Source: Enchytraeus crypticus
Lineage: Eukaryota > Annelida > Clitellata > Enchytraeida > Enchytraeidae
Length of the DNA stretch: 64,000 nucleotides
Reading direction: 5' to 3'
Assembly: GCA_905160935.1 (NCBI GenBank)
Contig: CAJHZI010000559.1
Coordinates: 1 to 64,000, forward strand
Shown: positions 28,119 through 42,725 of the stretch, piece by piece
Layout of the letters: every line of letters starts with the position of its first letter
How positions within the stretch are numbered: the stretch's first letter is position 1
Translations under genes and position numbers: made by a program
Notes under the pieces: model-generated
The model's database searches: none
The model's input: only the letters and a program-made list of their open reading frames with translations
What the model was told of the DNA's origin: nothing

Positions 28119-29962
28119 TAGAGATGGGAATTTTATGAATTTCCAGAGTTCGGTTCGTTTCGTTGAAAATGAAAGTTCGATTCTGTTCGGGTTCGGTTAG
28201 AAGTTGACAATTTGAGAGTTCGGTTAGGTGCGGTTTGTTAAAAATGAAAGTTCGGTTCGATTCGGGTTCGGTTAGCAGTTGACAATTTGAGAGTTCGATT
28301 CAGTTCGGCATTCTTCTAACAAGGGTTCGGGTTCGATTCGGGTTCGGCTTGCTTTCCACCTTACAAGAGTTCGATTCGAGTTGGAAATGGTTCGGTTTGG
28401 ATACTGTTGCAATTGCTTAACATTAGGCCTACTTATAATAATCATGGTTATGTAAAACATGTTTAAAATGCTTTATGGTAAATGTTAGGCACATTAAATA
28501 CAAGAATTCACGAAAGATCTAACTGCCGTATTTTTCACCTAAGTAAAACTATAACAATGAAAAAAAGAAAGAAAAGTTGCTAAGAGTCGAGTATTATTTT
28601 AACATCTTTAAAATTTCTCAGAAGAGACTTCAAATTAAAAACTAATTGTAAAAGCATTTAGTTCTGTGGGATTCGTGCCAAATATCCTGATTTTATATGC
28701 CCCATGCATTATTTAACTGTAGGCAGTCAATTTGATTCCAGTTTGTAAAATCACCAAAAATTGCTTATGTCACCCTTCTTAATCTGAAATTTAGTTGTAC
28801 AGTATAAGTGTCTGACATACCAGTGATTTTTGTAAAGCGCTCTCTCTCTCTCTCTCTCTCTCTCTTAGTGCACTGCCTAGCTACTACAGGTCCGTGATAT
28901 ATAAAGCCTTCACTATTCTCGGTCTTCCGCTTTCCTCTTCTTGTCCACATATGAGTGGATCTTAACATCATGTAAGAGTCTTAATCTTGGCCTGCCTCTC
29001 CCTCTCTTCCTTCCATTCTGTTTTCTATGACCTTTTTAAATGGATTTCCGTTCTTAGAATGTCTCCTATCCAACTCTTCTTCCAATTTCTTACCACATTT
29101 ATTAACTGTCTATCTTTACCTACTCTCTCCAGAACTTCCACATTTGTAACCTTTTGAGTCCAGCTAATCCTCTCCATTCTTCTCCAAATCAACATTTCCA
29201 AAGACTCCAGTTTCCTACCATCTTCCTTCCTTAAGGTCCATGTTTCACATCCATATAATAGCGTAGTCCATACCAAGATTTTCACTATCTTTATCTTAGT
29301 GTCTTTCTTTGGGATTTTTGTTAAAGTTCTTCCTCTATCGAAGCTGGGTTTCTTTTGCTTGTGCAATCCTACTATTTACATTTCAGTCTCACATTTCCCA
29401 TCATCAGTTATAATATGACCTAAATTTTTGAAACTCCTTACCTGTTCCAATTTCGTTACATTTATTATGATATTGATTTCACCTCTATTCTGGGATACTC
29501 TCAACACTTTTGTCTCTATGGTGTTAATCTTCATTCCATATTTCAATGCCGTATCATTCAGACTATCCATTAGGCCCTACCTTCTATAGACCTGTCTCGC
29601 TTCCCGCTAGCATTCCTTTGTAAAGCTACCATTCGTTTGTATCGCTATCTGTTACTAATTTTAAAATTTTGTGTCGGAACCAGCCTTACCTGAATATATG
29701 CTGTTTGATATGGTAAGAAATGTAAATGCAAAAACTACTATATATTTGTATTGTTCCTACTATCTTTGTGTAATGTCAAACATTCTCCATAATATCTTAA
29801 TGCAGACTTTGAAAAATAGCTGAAAAGAAAGGTGTTCTTTTCTCCTGAGGCTGGCGAAGGAGAAAGGAACGTCAAGAGTTTGGTTCAGTTCGTTTCGGGT
29901 TCGGTTCGGCTAGGTCAAAATTCCAGATTTCAGGGTTCGGTTCGGTTCGATTCCCATCTCTA
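28119..29962 (-). mobile_element. Non-autonomous hAT-type element, second copy (reversed)
   Basis: 1844 bp with TAGAGATGGGAATT at 28119 and the complement of TAGAGATGGGAATC ending at 29962. It is the family of 2683-4150 in reverse: the left end here equals the right end there. TTCGG-type arrays lie at 28148-28400 and 29880-29950. The flanks AATTTTAT and CATTGCAA do not match, so no target duplication is visible. It carries a longer RTE-A segment than the first copy. Confidence 0.78.
28838..29640 (-). pseudogene. RTE-A 3' segment carried in the second hAT-type copy
   Basis: The minus strand encodes MDSLNDTALKYGMKIN, VRSFKNLGHIITDDG, KIVKILVWTTLLYGCETWTL and RRMERISWTQKVTNVEVLER, with the 3' end and a (CT)n (28838-28865) tail on the plus strand. 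The 5' junction (near 29640, GGAATGCTAGCGGGAAG on the minus strand) matches that at 3020. Confidence 0.87.
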
Positions 29963-29969
29963 CATTGCA

Positions 29970-30530
29970 ATCATCCCATATGGGCCCTGTAATCAAACAC
30001 AGCTGGGTCCCATATTGCATTCCCCAGGTGAATCCCACGTCAGTTGTACCCATTCGGGACCCATATGGTCCCCAAGATGGGGGAACAGTTGGCATATGCT
30101 CATTTTCCCACGTGGGCCCCATAATAAAATCTTATTAGGCCCCATGTTTCAATCCCATGTCAGTTTTGCCATTTGGGACCCATTTGGTCCCCAAGATGGG
30201 GTCATGGTGGGCGCATGCCCATTTTCTCATATGGTCCCCGTAATCAAATCATGCCGGGTCCCATGTTGCATTCCCAGCTGAATCCCATATCATTTTTGCC
30301 CATTTGGGACCCATCTGGTCCCCAAGATGGATTCTCAGTGGTCATATGCCCATCTTCCCATGTGGGCCCCATAATCAAATCTTATCGGGTCCCATATTGA
30401 ATTACCCAGCTGAATCCCATATCATTTTTGCCCATTTTGGACCCATCTGGTCCCCAAGATGAGGTCATGGTGGGCACATACCCATTTTCCATATAGGCTC
30501 CGTAATCCAATCTTATCGGGTCTCATGTGG
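29970..30530. repeat. GGGCCC-rich minisatellite, locus 2, period about 130 bp
   Basis: Five occurrences of (T/C)GGGCCCC or close variants spaced about 132, 119, 130 and 132 bases apart, each unit also holding GGACCCATCTGGTCCCCAAG and AATCCCATATCATTTTTGCC or variants. A stray piece is at 31110-31165. Confidence 0.82.
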
Positions 30531-30534
30531 CATC

Positions 30535-31020
30535 AAAAAAAACTCGCATCGCTGATGCTGCCTTCGGTCTCGCAACTCGCCGTTGGAGCACAGCATCAGA
30601 CGTTTATTCGGTCCATGACTGTAATTGAATGCCTTGGCCTGCTCTAGTACACCATGGAGATTGTATTTCTCCAACTGTGTGAGACTCCGATCTCCAGTGA
30701 TTGTGTGGATCTCTGTGATTAATCCTTACTGAAAAAATATCGAAGTCAAGGCACAGATTTCTAAATAGCATCTCACAATTTAGGTCCCTAGCTAATAGTA
30801 AATAAAAACAGCACTACAATTCAAAATGTACGAACACTACGATTTAAACTGGATATAAGATCTAAACACACAATAACTGAAATATCAATACTCCGACTTC
30901 GTCTCCGGTTTCGAACCTCGGCCTACGCCGTGTGGACTTGCCCGTCCGGCAGCCACAACTTGAAAGAATTTCTCTTACACGAATCTGCCATTTCTATTAC
31001 TCTGCAGCTTGACCTCTGCC
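30535..31020 (-). other. Unassigned coding-like segments, minus strand
   Basis: From about 30725 down to 30510 an open frame of about 70 codons reads GLITEIHTITGDRSLTQLEK.., then HGVLEQAKAFNYSHGPNKRL and SNGELRDRRQHQRC, preceded by TATTTTTTCAG, a good acceptor. A second GC-rich piece at 30990-30925 reads MADSCKRNSFKLWLPDG. I do not recognise either. They may be exons of a host gene or a retroelement relic. Confidence 0.35.
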
Positions 31021-31449
31021 TGGCCAATATCGAACATGCATGATTAAAAAGTAAATTATATCCATAATAATTAATAATAGATTAATTATATATGTATAAT
31101 TTCAAGTTCTCAACAGCATTCCCAGATGAATCCCAAAGCATTTTACCCATTTAGGACCCATCTGGTCCAAATTATGTGGTCTCAGACTGATGTCTATTCT
31201 TCCTCCAGGTTATGATGTGTTTATTGCGAATCGTTGGCCTACCCTAGGATGTCTGGTGCTAAGGGTGGTGGAGTTGCTCTCCTACAAAGGAAGCCATACT
31301 ATAAAGGAAGCCATATAGCTTTACCCTTCTTAGCAATTACTGTCATGAATTTTCTTAATTTTTAACAATTTCAGTCACTGACAAATTTGGCATACGTACT
31401 CTGTATATTGCAATGTATCGACCGCCAACTTCTTTCCCCTATGCTAAAC

Positions 31450-31452
31450 CTT

Positions 31453-31516
<64 letters not shown>
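31450..31516. repeat. (CT)n microsatellite
   Basis: CTCTCT tract with one CTAT interruption. Confidence 0.95.
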
Positions 31517-31517
<1 letters not shown>

Positions 31518-31832
31518 AAATCGGAGTTTTCTACCTCACTCTCTGTCAGGGTAAGTACATAGGAAGATACCGTCGACTTTGATATATATGGAAAATGAAA
31601 TATACTAAGATATTTACAAAGTCCTAAACCAGGTTCAAATCTCAGAAATACTAGTCAATAGCGGGAGAGCTAATATACCATTGAATATCTTACTTAGGCC
31701 TATATAATTACCTAAACTAAGAAGCATTCAAACAAATACAGAAATTGCTATGAATTAAAGGAATATGAATTCCTCAATTAATGTTTTATTATATAAGTAA
31801 AACAAAATAAAACGTGTCACAAACTTGAACAA

Positions 31833-31998
31833 CCACATCGCCACGGCTGGAGCCAGTGGCGATGTGGCTGAAGCCAGTGGCGATGTCGGTAAGGTACTCG
31901 ACCGCGGATCAGTATGTGTGGGTTCAAATCCTGGGCTCGCCCGTCACTGACATCGCTTTCGAGTGAGGAAACTGACGTTAACATTAGCTTTACCTTTA
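31833..31998 (+). mobile_element. SINE1 with partial head duplication
   Basis: The head GCTGGAGCCAGTGGCGATG occurs at 31846 and again as GCTGAAGCCAGTGGCGATG at 31868. It then runs through TCGACCGCGGATCAG and GGTTCAAATCC to ATTAGCTTTACC. A piece of inverted head (ACATCGCCACGG) precedes it, as in the copy at 4356. Confidence 0.87.
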
Positions 31999-34201
<2,203 letters not shown>

Positions 34202-34209
34202 TATATATA

Positions 34210-34964
34210 CAGACTGGGGCAAAAAAAATAATCCCCTAGCGAAATCTCAATAACTTCCAGATAACTCAAAATAATTTTACTAAATTTTCGGAACCTTTAG
34301 GGGAGGAATTTCTGCGTATATCCTGCACATTTGATGAAAATATATTCAGTAGAATAGAAATTACAGTGTTTCTACGAAAAAGTGTTAAATTAAATTTTAA
34401 CAAGGACTTTTTGAAATATCAGTCGTTCATTTTAAAGAAAATAACGACTCTGAAACGGGTCTTTTACTTATATGATGGCGCATATGCCTACACTACCTTT
34501 TTAGCTGCTCTAATAGAAGATGTTTAAAATTCGTTCACCTACTAAACTTATTCCAAAATTTTGAAAAATCATTTGGTACCTTTGTTGAAATAAGCCTTAT
34601 TAAATTTGATTTTTAAACTTTTTCCGTAAAAACGCTGTATTTTTGTTACTACTAAATATATTTCCACTAAATTTGCAAACTATATGCAAGCAGACCTGCA
34701 CAAGACGCTCCGAAAATTTTGTCCAAATATTTTGAGTTTTGTCAAAATTATTAAGATTTTTGTTTAAAAAAGGCCCGTTAAAATTGATTTTAGAACTTTT
34801 TCGTAGAAACGCTGTAATATTGTTACTGCTGAATAGATTTTCACCAAATTTGCTCACTCTGTGCCGAAAATCCTCCTCTAGAAACTGCATAAATTTCGTG
34901 CAAATATTATGAGTTTTGTTGACGTTATTGAGATATCGCTAGGGGATTATTTTTTTTGCCCCAG

Positions 34965-34968
<4 letters not shown>
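34210..34968. mobile_element. Second TA-flanked foldback element in the same TA tract
   Basis: 759 bp with ends CAGACTGGGGCAAAAAAAAT and its complement, flanked by TA (34208-34209, 34969-34970). The right half holds two direct copies of about 180 bp (34590-34765 and 34770-34945, sharing AAAACGCTGTA and ACTAAATTTGC-type words), and the left half holds an inverted copy. No coding sequence, so it is a non-autonomous Tc1/mariner-like element by target site only. Confidence 0.82.
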
Positions 34969-35026
<58 letters not shown>

Positions 35027-35046
35027 TATATATATATATATATATA
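34969..35046. repeat. (TA)n microsatellite
   Basis: Right remainder of the tract carrying both mariner-type elements. Confidence 0.95.
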
Positions 35047-35125
35047 GGGGCAGAGAGAGAGTGGAGGCGGTATGTACCATGGACCTGACAGTAGGCAGTG
35101 CACTAAGAGAGAGAGCTATATACTA
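35047..35125 (+). mobile_element. RTE-A 3' end remnant
   Basis: GAGTGGAGGCGGTATGTACC, ATGGACCTGACAGTAGGCAG and TGCACTAAGAGAGAGAG. Unusually, the TA tract is on its 5' side. Confidence 0.8.
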
Positions 35126-35259
35126 TCTATCATATGGTTGCAGTCCTAACAGTCGAGACCACGGCTCCATACTACTGATATAATGTATCTTCATATATAT
35201 CTAGTATGAATTAACTCATCGCTATAAGACTCAAGTGAAAAAAGCAACTCCACGCTACC

Positions 35260-36900
35260 AAACGATCACTCTATACAGCTGGAGAAACAATCGTCAGTCT
35301 GATTCAATACGCCGGCGACATGGTTGACGGTGATGCTGTAGCGAGACAGGCTGAGAGCCCATCTGGTGAGTTGCGGGGATTTAGGAGAATGATCACGAGA
35401 TATTGCAGTGGGGTTGTAATCGGTATATATGAATTTCACGACCATACACGAGATAGTCGAATTTTTGAATAGCTAAGATGATGGCACCGCCTCCTTTTCG
35501 ATCGTCGACCAGTTCAGCTAACGACATGATAACGTCGACGAGTCAAGGCGATTAGGGTACTCGTGGCCAACCAGACATTGATATTAGCACAGTTCCAAAT
35601 TCGCAATCACTCGCATCAGAGAGGATGATGAAAGGCAGGGTAGGAGAAGGTGCATGAAGTCTAGCCGAATGAGAAATAGCTAACTTCAAGGATTCAAAGG
35701 CTTCACGTTCCTCTTGATTAAATTTAATTTTCTCAGGAACCTTTCTTAAATTCGTGAGAGGTACCGAAATCATCACAAATTCTGAATATGCTCTAAAAAT
35801 AGAACACATATCAAGAAACGACCTTAACAGTTTCTTATTCATAGGTCTGGATTTCAAGTATCGGCGAAAGCTTACTTTCTGGATGGCGTTGACCAAGCTA
35901 CCACATGCCGAGTATCAACCCTCGATTCCGCGAATTTGCACTTGCTCGATCAGTTTCAGAGTCATTACGGCACTGCGAAGGCATCAACACTGACTCAAGG
36001 TGCTGTAGATGATCATTCCAATTCAAGGAGTACTTTGACGTTCATCTAGGCTATGTAGGAATGCGCAAAATGAGGAAATGGTCTCAGATGTGTCCATTGC
36101 TTTATGGAGGTCTGAGAAGCGGTTTTAAGTCTAAACGGCAGCACAAGCCTACCCATTCTAGTAAGCCATATTGATGAAAAGCCGTTTTGTGACAATCAGC
36201 TTCTCTCAAAGGAATCTGCCAATATCCCGAGGTGCAGTCTATGGTCGATATGAATGTGGCAGAACTCCCACGCATGAGCATATCGTCAGAAATAACTGAA
36301 GGGTATGCACAATTAATGGTGCCACTGTTAACCATTCGCTCGTCTATGCAGAGGCTGACACCGTCATCTGGCTTAGACAGCAATGACGGTGTGCAACTCG
36401 TTATTCGAATGTCTGACGCGATATCTGCAAGGAGTTTGTCAATCTGGCGTTCCGCTTCTTCCTTGAATCTCTCCGGTCCTATCTGTTTCAACGGCTTGTG
36501 TTTAAATCCTTCTATAAAATTTATTCATGTTCAATTATCTTGCACACACCTGGAGTGTCATGAAGAATCCTGAGACTTCAATATCAAAGTTTCTTATTCA
36601 GTGCACACGATCATCTAAATGAGCTAAGTCGATTGTCGAATTGTTCAGAGAAATCAGTTTTCTGTGGGTGGACCTCAATTCGATCAAAATCTTGTCTTCC
36701 TCAAAGCGATTCCTAAGGCATTGACACGAGGAATTCACTGCGTAGCAAATTGGCATGAAGCTCCTTGACAGCGCCAGAATCCAATTTCACACGTACGAGT
36801 GTTCAGAGAGTTCGGCGATCACAACTTCACGACCATTCATATAGACAAGAGCTTGTAGGTACTATCAAGCATCAAGACAAGCACAGTATCACATCTTTAA
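35260..36900 (-). pseudogene. Ty3/gypsy-like LTR retrotransposon relic (protease-RT-RNase H)
   Basis: Minus-strand pieces: ERQIDKLLADIASDI and CIDERMVNSGTINCAYP, DCTSGYWQIPLREADCHKTA (RT, 36450-36140); FLDMCSIFRAYSEFVMISVP, FNQEEREAFESLKLAI, LPFIILSDASDCEFGTVL (RT end and RNase H, 35840-35590); KFDYLVYGREIHIY and LTRWALSLSRYSITVNHV (RNase H end, 35470-35300). The order and motifs are Ty3/gypsy. The catalytic YVDD box is lost in a deletion between 36100 and 35900. No integrase or LTR seen. Confidence 0.82.
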
Positions 36901-37119
36901 GACTTATCCTTAGCACTTTATTGTACTGGTGCCGATAGGATTCTTCCATAACTGCAGCATAATGATCTTGGAGATAGCGTGGGAAAGTTCTAGATCTTTC
37001 TCAGCAGCTTCAAGTAGTCATCCACTTTCGCTGGCAGCTGCTTGGGTTTGGGTGCCTGATCAAGACTCTTCAGACCTGACAATGGACCAAGCGGAGTCTG
37101 TCCAACAATAGCATGTGAG

Positions 37120-39350
37120 GCGAACGCCGTTGTATCATTGGAAGCTCTCTGTTCGACCAGAGGGGAATGGCAACTGAGAAACTTTTATTCCATTTGTCGC
37201 ATTATTAGCAAACTTAATCTCAAACTGTTTCCTCTTCATCATTTGCCTTGTAGACTTGCTTAATTTCTATTATATTTATTGTAATAGACATTTTACACGA
37301 TTTTATATACTTATCGAAAGCCACCTCTTGCTCTCCTAACCTTTTTGCATAATGTATTGCCCAATTGCATTTTACTTTTGACCTATATGTTACAAGTATC
37401 AGTTTATCTCATTTCTAAAATATAATTCTTAAAATTGACCATATATCATTACATTTTTTTAAGGATGTACTGTCCGAATCATTAGTTGCAGTTGCAAATA
37501 ATCTTAGCAGTGAACAGTTGCAAATAAATTGCAAATAAATGCCAGCTTTGTGAAAATTCATACTTTGGTGTCTTTCTCAGTTTTATTTTATAGTAATTAA
37601 TTAGATCCTATCCTGATATAATCACTAGTCTCTAAGGGTTACCTAGCCATATCTCTACAATATTTTCATCTGAGCTCAATAACGATCTAAAATATTAAAT
37701 TTCGACTCGGTTCATAACTAACTAAAACATGAAGTTATCATCCTTACAGTTAATTAGGATGGTCATTTGATAATGAATGTAAATTATCCATAATATTCCT
37801 TGATTAATCATTAAAAGTGCTAATATAAGTACGCTCAAGTGCGCTGGTATATTATCATGTATGTTGATTCCATCTTTGGTACAAGTCTTCAAGGAGTCCT
37901 AAACCAGTATAATAAGTTAAGAAAGACTTTGATATTTGTTTTTTTAAAAATTGCGTTGTAAGCGTTGACAATTGCTACAACAATGGAAGATGGTAGGCTT
38001 GGTATACAATAAAAGTGAGAAATATATATAAATTAAATTTATATGGTTTTTAAAGTATTAATCAAATCTTTCTGAAACTGAGAAGTTTGTATTCATGTTG
38101 TACAAAATTTTGACATAGTGATTTAGTATTGAAATGTCTGTAATTAGAGAATTCCAATTCCAACATTTAATTAGCAACTATTTTACTTTAATTATTTCAT
38201 TAAAGTAATTAAAAGACTAATTACTCTTCTTGGTTGTTAGGCACAAGATCGCAAACCATCAGGTTTGGTAAATTCTGCGAAGCAGATAATTGCGAGCCAT
38301 TGATAAAAGTTAATCTCAATATATTATAATCAACACTGTCAGTATTTAAAAAATTTGATACGTGTATCAGGATTTTTCTGTCGCAGACGCCTACAATTAC
38401 GTTTCTATTTTCAAGCCGTCTAATTTAAAGTGTTAAAGCCATTGTTTTTGAACAAATTGTCTTCCACAGCTCTATGGCGGAAATTTATGATTTCTCCTCA
38501 AGTGTTTGAATAAAAAAATACCTAATTCCATGTCAACTGGTCCAAATTCTGAACATCTTTCCAGATGGACCATCTCATATTGGCCAGACATTTACACCAG
38601 TGAGGCAAATACGTCTCTAGGCTAGATTTAAAATTTAGTTAAGTTGGTTCCGGTTTTGAAGTTAAGACATTTGGTGACCCCACGTGGTCGAATTTGTACG
38701 AAATCAAAATGTGTCTAAAATTTCTCAACTTTGAAGGGCTACACGCTGTTAGTTCTTAATCCAATGTGCAAGAATCTTTGCCATTATAAATTTGTGGTGT
38801 AGATGCAGATAAAGTCCAAAATTCATGTCACACATATATCTTGGTTGCTATAGCGATCCAAACTGACAAAAATGAAGGTCCAATTTTCAATAAAGTGTGA
38901 CTTAGGATACTATAATCTCAATGTGTGAACATCTGTAGCTGAAGTATTATTCTGATACTATGCATATAGCTTCTGTGAAATAAGACACTTGGCAGTTTTA
39001 TAAAGTGATTAGAATTTTCATACCGTTCCAAAGTTGAAAGACTATTATCCAACCCGATTTTCACCCACCTTCACCACCTGACTACCCAGGTTGACAGTGC
39101 GTAGATCCTTCAAACTTATGCCATTTATAGGTTAGTATGTTAGCAACATCCTGCAAAAATTAGCCTCACCTCATTTTAAAGTAAGATAGATCATGCATAC
39201 TAACCCTACTTTCGCAAATTTTTTAATTATTGAAAATGTCCTTCGTTGATGCCAGCTGTGTGATGTGCCATTCCTAGCTGGTTTTTGAAGTTCATAAATG
39301 TTTTTTTATATTTTGATATGTCCAAAATATAAACTGCGAACATTACGACA
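37120..39350. other. 2.2 kb without a recognised feature
   Basis: AT-rich, no long open frame, no repeat family that I can match within the window. Confidence 0.45.
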
Positions 39351-39351
39351 T

Positions 39352-39530
39352 AACGGCACACTGGTCAGGAAGCACAGATGCTTGTTTGAGGCCCATTTCT
39401 TCCTTTCTCTCCGGGCTATTAGTAATAGTTGACTTTTGATGGTGCATCAATTGCAGCCGACGCGGATTTAAGAATAACCTTCATCACCCTGGGATTTTTT
39501 CCTTCTAAACTAACTGGATTTTGCATCTGC
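39352..39530 (-). mobile_element. CR1-like LINE 5' region fragment
   Basis: AACGGCACACTGG, CAGGAAGCACAGATGCTTGT, GCATCAATTGCAGCCG, CGCGGATTTAAGAATAACCT match 18593-18760 and 51370-51410. Both this copy and the one at 18593 begin with AACGGCACACT, so they share a breakpoint. Confidence 0.65.
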
Positions 39531-39899
39531 TTGTAAATATTTAGATTAACGGGATTCAAAGGTAGCTTTCGTAAATTTCAAATGTATTGAAACTTTGAAA
39601 CATAAACTTTGAGCGGTTTCGGCTGCCAGATGTGATGCCCTTGAATTACGATGCATCTTCGAATCTATGCAACATAAGTAGTATTTTGGATAATTCATAT
39701 AGATAGGACCATAAACAGCGAGATATATCATTTTAAGAGCGAAAAATAATAAGCATTTAAATATTGTGAGTAAAAATGGACCTTATATGGGTAAGTTTAC
39801 ATGGCTATTGCTAATGTTCTGATAGAGTTGAGAAAAATATTTTTACGTAAGTTAGTAACATAATAGACCTATAAATTCATTGCTATATGGTTTACCTCT
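39531..39899. other. No feature recognised
   Basis: Nothing identifiable in this short AT-rich stretch. Confidence 0.4.
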
Positions 39900-40470
39900 T
39901 TTCTCTCATGCGTTTGCAACGCGTTCATAATACTCTAGCACGTGTTGTCTGTCGATCCGAGGCTTCAGGCCACCTCTAGTTCCTTGCTTAATAACATCAT
40001 GGTTTCCGTGTTCAAAGAATTAAGTATAAATGCTCTTTCAATTTTCAACACTCTTTTTGGTAACCTTCTTACCCTTTCTGATCTCCTAATCCATATCAAC
40101 CTTCTCGTAAGCTTTGTTCTTCGATGCCAAATGCTAAAAATTCCCTAATATTTCACTTCGTTAGGTAGACGTTCATTTTTTTCTCTGCTCCTACTGTTTG
40201 GAACTCTCTGCTCCTGATCTTCGCTCATGTTCTACTAACTTCGTTGTTTGTTGTTGAAAACACATCTCTTCCACCATAGATTTTATTTAATCTTGCTGAC
40301 TGTTTTTTTATCACCGGACCGGCACTGTTTAGGATCTTTTTTTCTCTTCAGCACGTGTTTTTTCAGACGTTGGGGTGAATCGATTTGTAGTGACATGTGA
40401 TGGTGGACGTCCTGACCTCATCCTTGTATGAGGAAACGGACGTTAGACCTGTTATTATTATTATTAACTG
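39900..40470 (+). pseudogene. L2A LINE C-terminus and 3' end with (ATT)n tail
   Basis: Reads LQRVHNTLARVVCRSEAS, later APTVWNSLLL, then the 3' UTR ending GTATGAGGAAACGGACGTTA, GACCTG and TTATTATTATTA. The motifs (LQ..(H/Q)N.LAR, PTVWNSLP) are those of L2-like LINE C-termini. Confidence 0.82.
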
Positions 40471-40879
40471 GCAGCAATTTGAAGGTTTGATCAACTGCTA
40501 ATATCTTAACCATGGCCTTGAAAGTTGTCAAAAATTGGATGATGATTCAATTTGTTTAAAGTTTAAGCAAGGGTTTTCTAAATCCGCTGTTTCTGAGAGT
40601 GATGAGTGCTTTATGTTATTGAGATATGTCCATATTATTAAACTAAAATGGCTTGCAGTAATGTGGTTGGTCAATTTTGGGAATTATCAGATTCAAGTTG
40701 GCTCTTCAAAATTTTACTTCAATTGCAAAACATAAGTTTGAGCTCAATATGGTAGTAGTATATCTTAATATTTAGCAGTGAATCGAAAAGAGAATTGTCT
40801 TTAATGAAGTATAAAGTAAGACGTGGATATAAAAATTGTCAAAGTTATTAGCCTTCAAGTAGTTTCATTATTCTGGACG

Positions 40880-40893
40880 CCTGTATGTATGTA

Positions 40894-40945
<52 letters not shown>

Positions 40946-40950
40946 GATAT

Positions 40951-40989
<39 letters not shown>

Positions 40990-40995
40990 TAGAGT

Positions 40996-41040
<45 letters not shown>
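40880..41040. repeat. Compound GTAT/TA/GA microsatellite
   Basis: TGTATGTATG, TA and GAGAGA tracts in sequence. Confidence 0.92.
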
Positions 41041-41042
<2 letters not shown>

Positions 41043-41489
41043 AAAAATGAATTACTTAAATCTAAAGTAATTCTGGCCCTTTAGATTTAAATAGTCACAG
41101 GTTATTTAATCCTAAATATACATTCTACCTAATATGCATCGTATGGTAAATCTCTATATTTAATAATAATATTTATAAAATATGATGTATGACTATATCA
41201 ATTATATTAAATTTTTTAAAAATTAAATATTTAGTATTAGATATATTTGTTTGGTATCCTTGGAGCTCAAGTTGTGTAGTCTATTTTACTAGTATGTCTG
41301 CTAGATACTTGTAGACCTGTAATGGTTGCTGTTGTAATATTAAATATATTCGTAACAATCAACATTCTTGGAAATGTATTTTCTTTTCAAATCTATTTCT
41401 CTATTTGAGTATCATGTAATAAATAACATATGTGATAATATCAACGCTAAGGTCTGTACTTATTTGATTTTGGATGGTGCTTTAAAAGG

Positions 41490-42280
41490 GAATTAAATTA
41501 AGGAAGCTCCATGGGCATGCTATTTGCATATGATCTGGTGATAGTAGATATACTGTGGAGAATTAAGTGAGATATTGGAAAACGTGAGAGAGGATGGAAG
41601 TATAGGACTGAGGGTGAATATGGAAAAAAAGAGCATTTGGAGAGTAGATGGAAGGGTGAGATGATAAACGTATAGAGTAATTAGTTGAGGGTGGAGCTAA
41701 GGAATGTAAACACTTTAAGTATTTGGGGTCTATAATAGAGGATGACGGGGAGTTGGAAAGGGAATTCATACTGGGTGGGCAAAGTCAAGGACATAGTGGG
41801 TGCTGTGTGTTAGGAAATACCTCTAAGATTTAAGGCAAATTTTATAGTTCTGTGTAAGGCAGTAGTGATGTGGTTCAAAGTGATGGGCACTAAAAAGGGA
41901 ACATTTGCAGAGTTGCATGTGTTGAAAAATAAGAATGTTACGTCTAATGTGTGGTTAAACTAAGAAGAACTGAATGGAAAATGAATTTATGAGGATAAAT
42001 TTGAGTGCTTAGGGGATTAGGGAAGGTTGGATCAGTCGAGATTGGGATGGTATGGGCATATTGTGAGGCAGATGAGATGATATAGGTAAGGAGTTTTGAA
42101 GGAAGAGCTGGATGTTAAGCAAGTGAGAGGTAGACTACCGATTGCCATGGGATACGGTGATTAGAAGAACATGAAAAATAGGGGATTGGCTGATGAATGA
42201 TGTGGGACAGAGAGGATTGGAGAAGGTCTCTTCGTGTTCCAACCCTAGTTAAACCGGGATTAAGGGAAGATGATGATAAG
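41490..42280 (+). pseudogene. RTE-B LINE 3' end with GAT tail
   Basis: Plus-strand words shared with 16100-16920: GCAAATTTTATAGTTCTG, GATTGGGATGGTATGGGCAT, AAAATAGGGGATTGGCTGA. The terminal part CCAACCCTAGTTAAACCGGG, ATTAAGGGAAGATGATGATA is complete here and defines the RTE-B 3' end used to assign SINE2. Confidence 0.82.
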
Positions 42281-42400
42281 AATAGGGAAGTTGTCTAGTG
42301 TTTTTTGAATCATATCAGGTTGCAGGTTTTTTCAGATTCTCTAGTTTAGTTCTCATTATTTATGCATTCATTTGATACAAGATTGATAAAACATTGCAAG

Positions 42401-42463
42401 TACTGGATCCTTATGAACGGCGCTTGCGTTCTGTTCAGAACGGCCAACAACTTCAAACGATTG
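42401..42463 (+). CDS. FZR1: FZR1/Cdh1, probable N-terminal exon
   Basis: Reads LDPYERRLRSVQNGQQLQTI in frame, ending ..ATTG before a strong donor GTAAGATT. Fizzy-related proteins start M(D/S)..YE(R/K)RL, so this looks like the first coding exon or the second after a tiny ATG exon. There is no in-frame ATG after an upstream TGA, so it must be spliced to an upstream start. Its outgoing phase (1 nt) does not fit the exon at 46831 (phase 0), so at least one exon between is unseen. The acceptor could be ATTGCAAG| (used here) or GATACAAG| 19 bases upstream. Confidence 0.6.
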
Positions 42464-42725
42464 GTAAGATTATGAGATGACTGTAATTTATTTTGCTCTT
42501 TCAAGGTAAATAAAATTTCTAATTTGCAACACTTTGTGGCCCCTTCACTCTTTGCTTGAAATTCATTTTTTGCCCCATAATATAAAGTCGTCCGCTATAC
42601 TTCATCAAATCTCATTATGAATTACATTGCTGTCACTGAAATCCTGTTTTGTTGGACAGAGTGGTGAAAGTGATTTAAACGGTCAACATCATATTTACAT
42701 GAATTAAGACCTTTCGTTACTAAGA

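Noticed and set aside
29970-30530. Possible CRISPR array (regularly spaced repeats)
   Set aside because: The spacers are themselves repeated, units are about 130 bp and imperfect, no cas genes are present, and the context is animal DNA.
35552-36491. Functional retroviral-type polymerase
   Set aside because: Frameshifts, loss of the YVDD region and absence of integrase and LTRs show a dead Ty3/gypsy relic.
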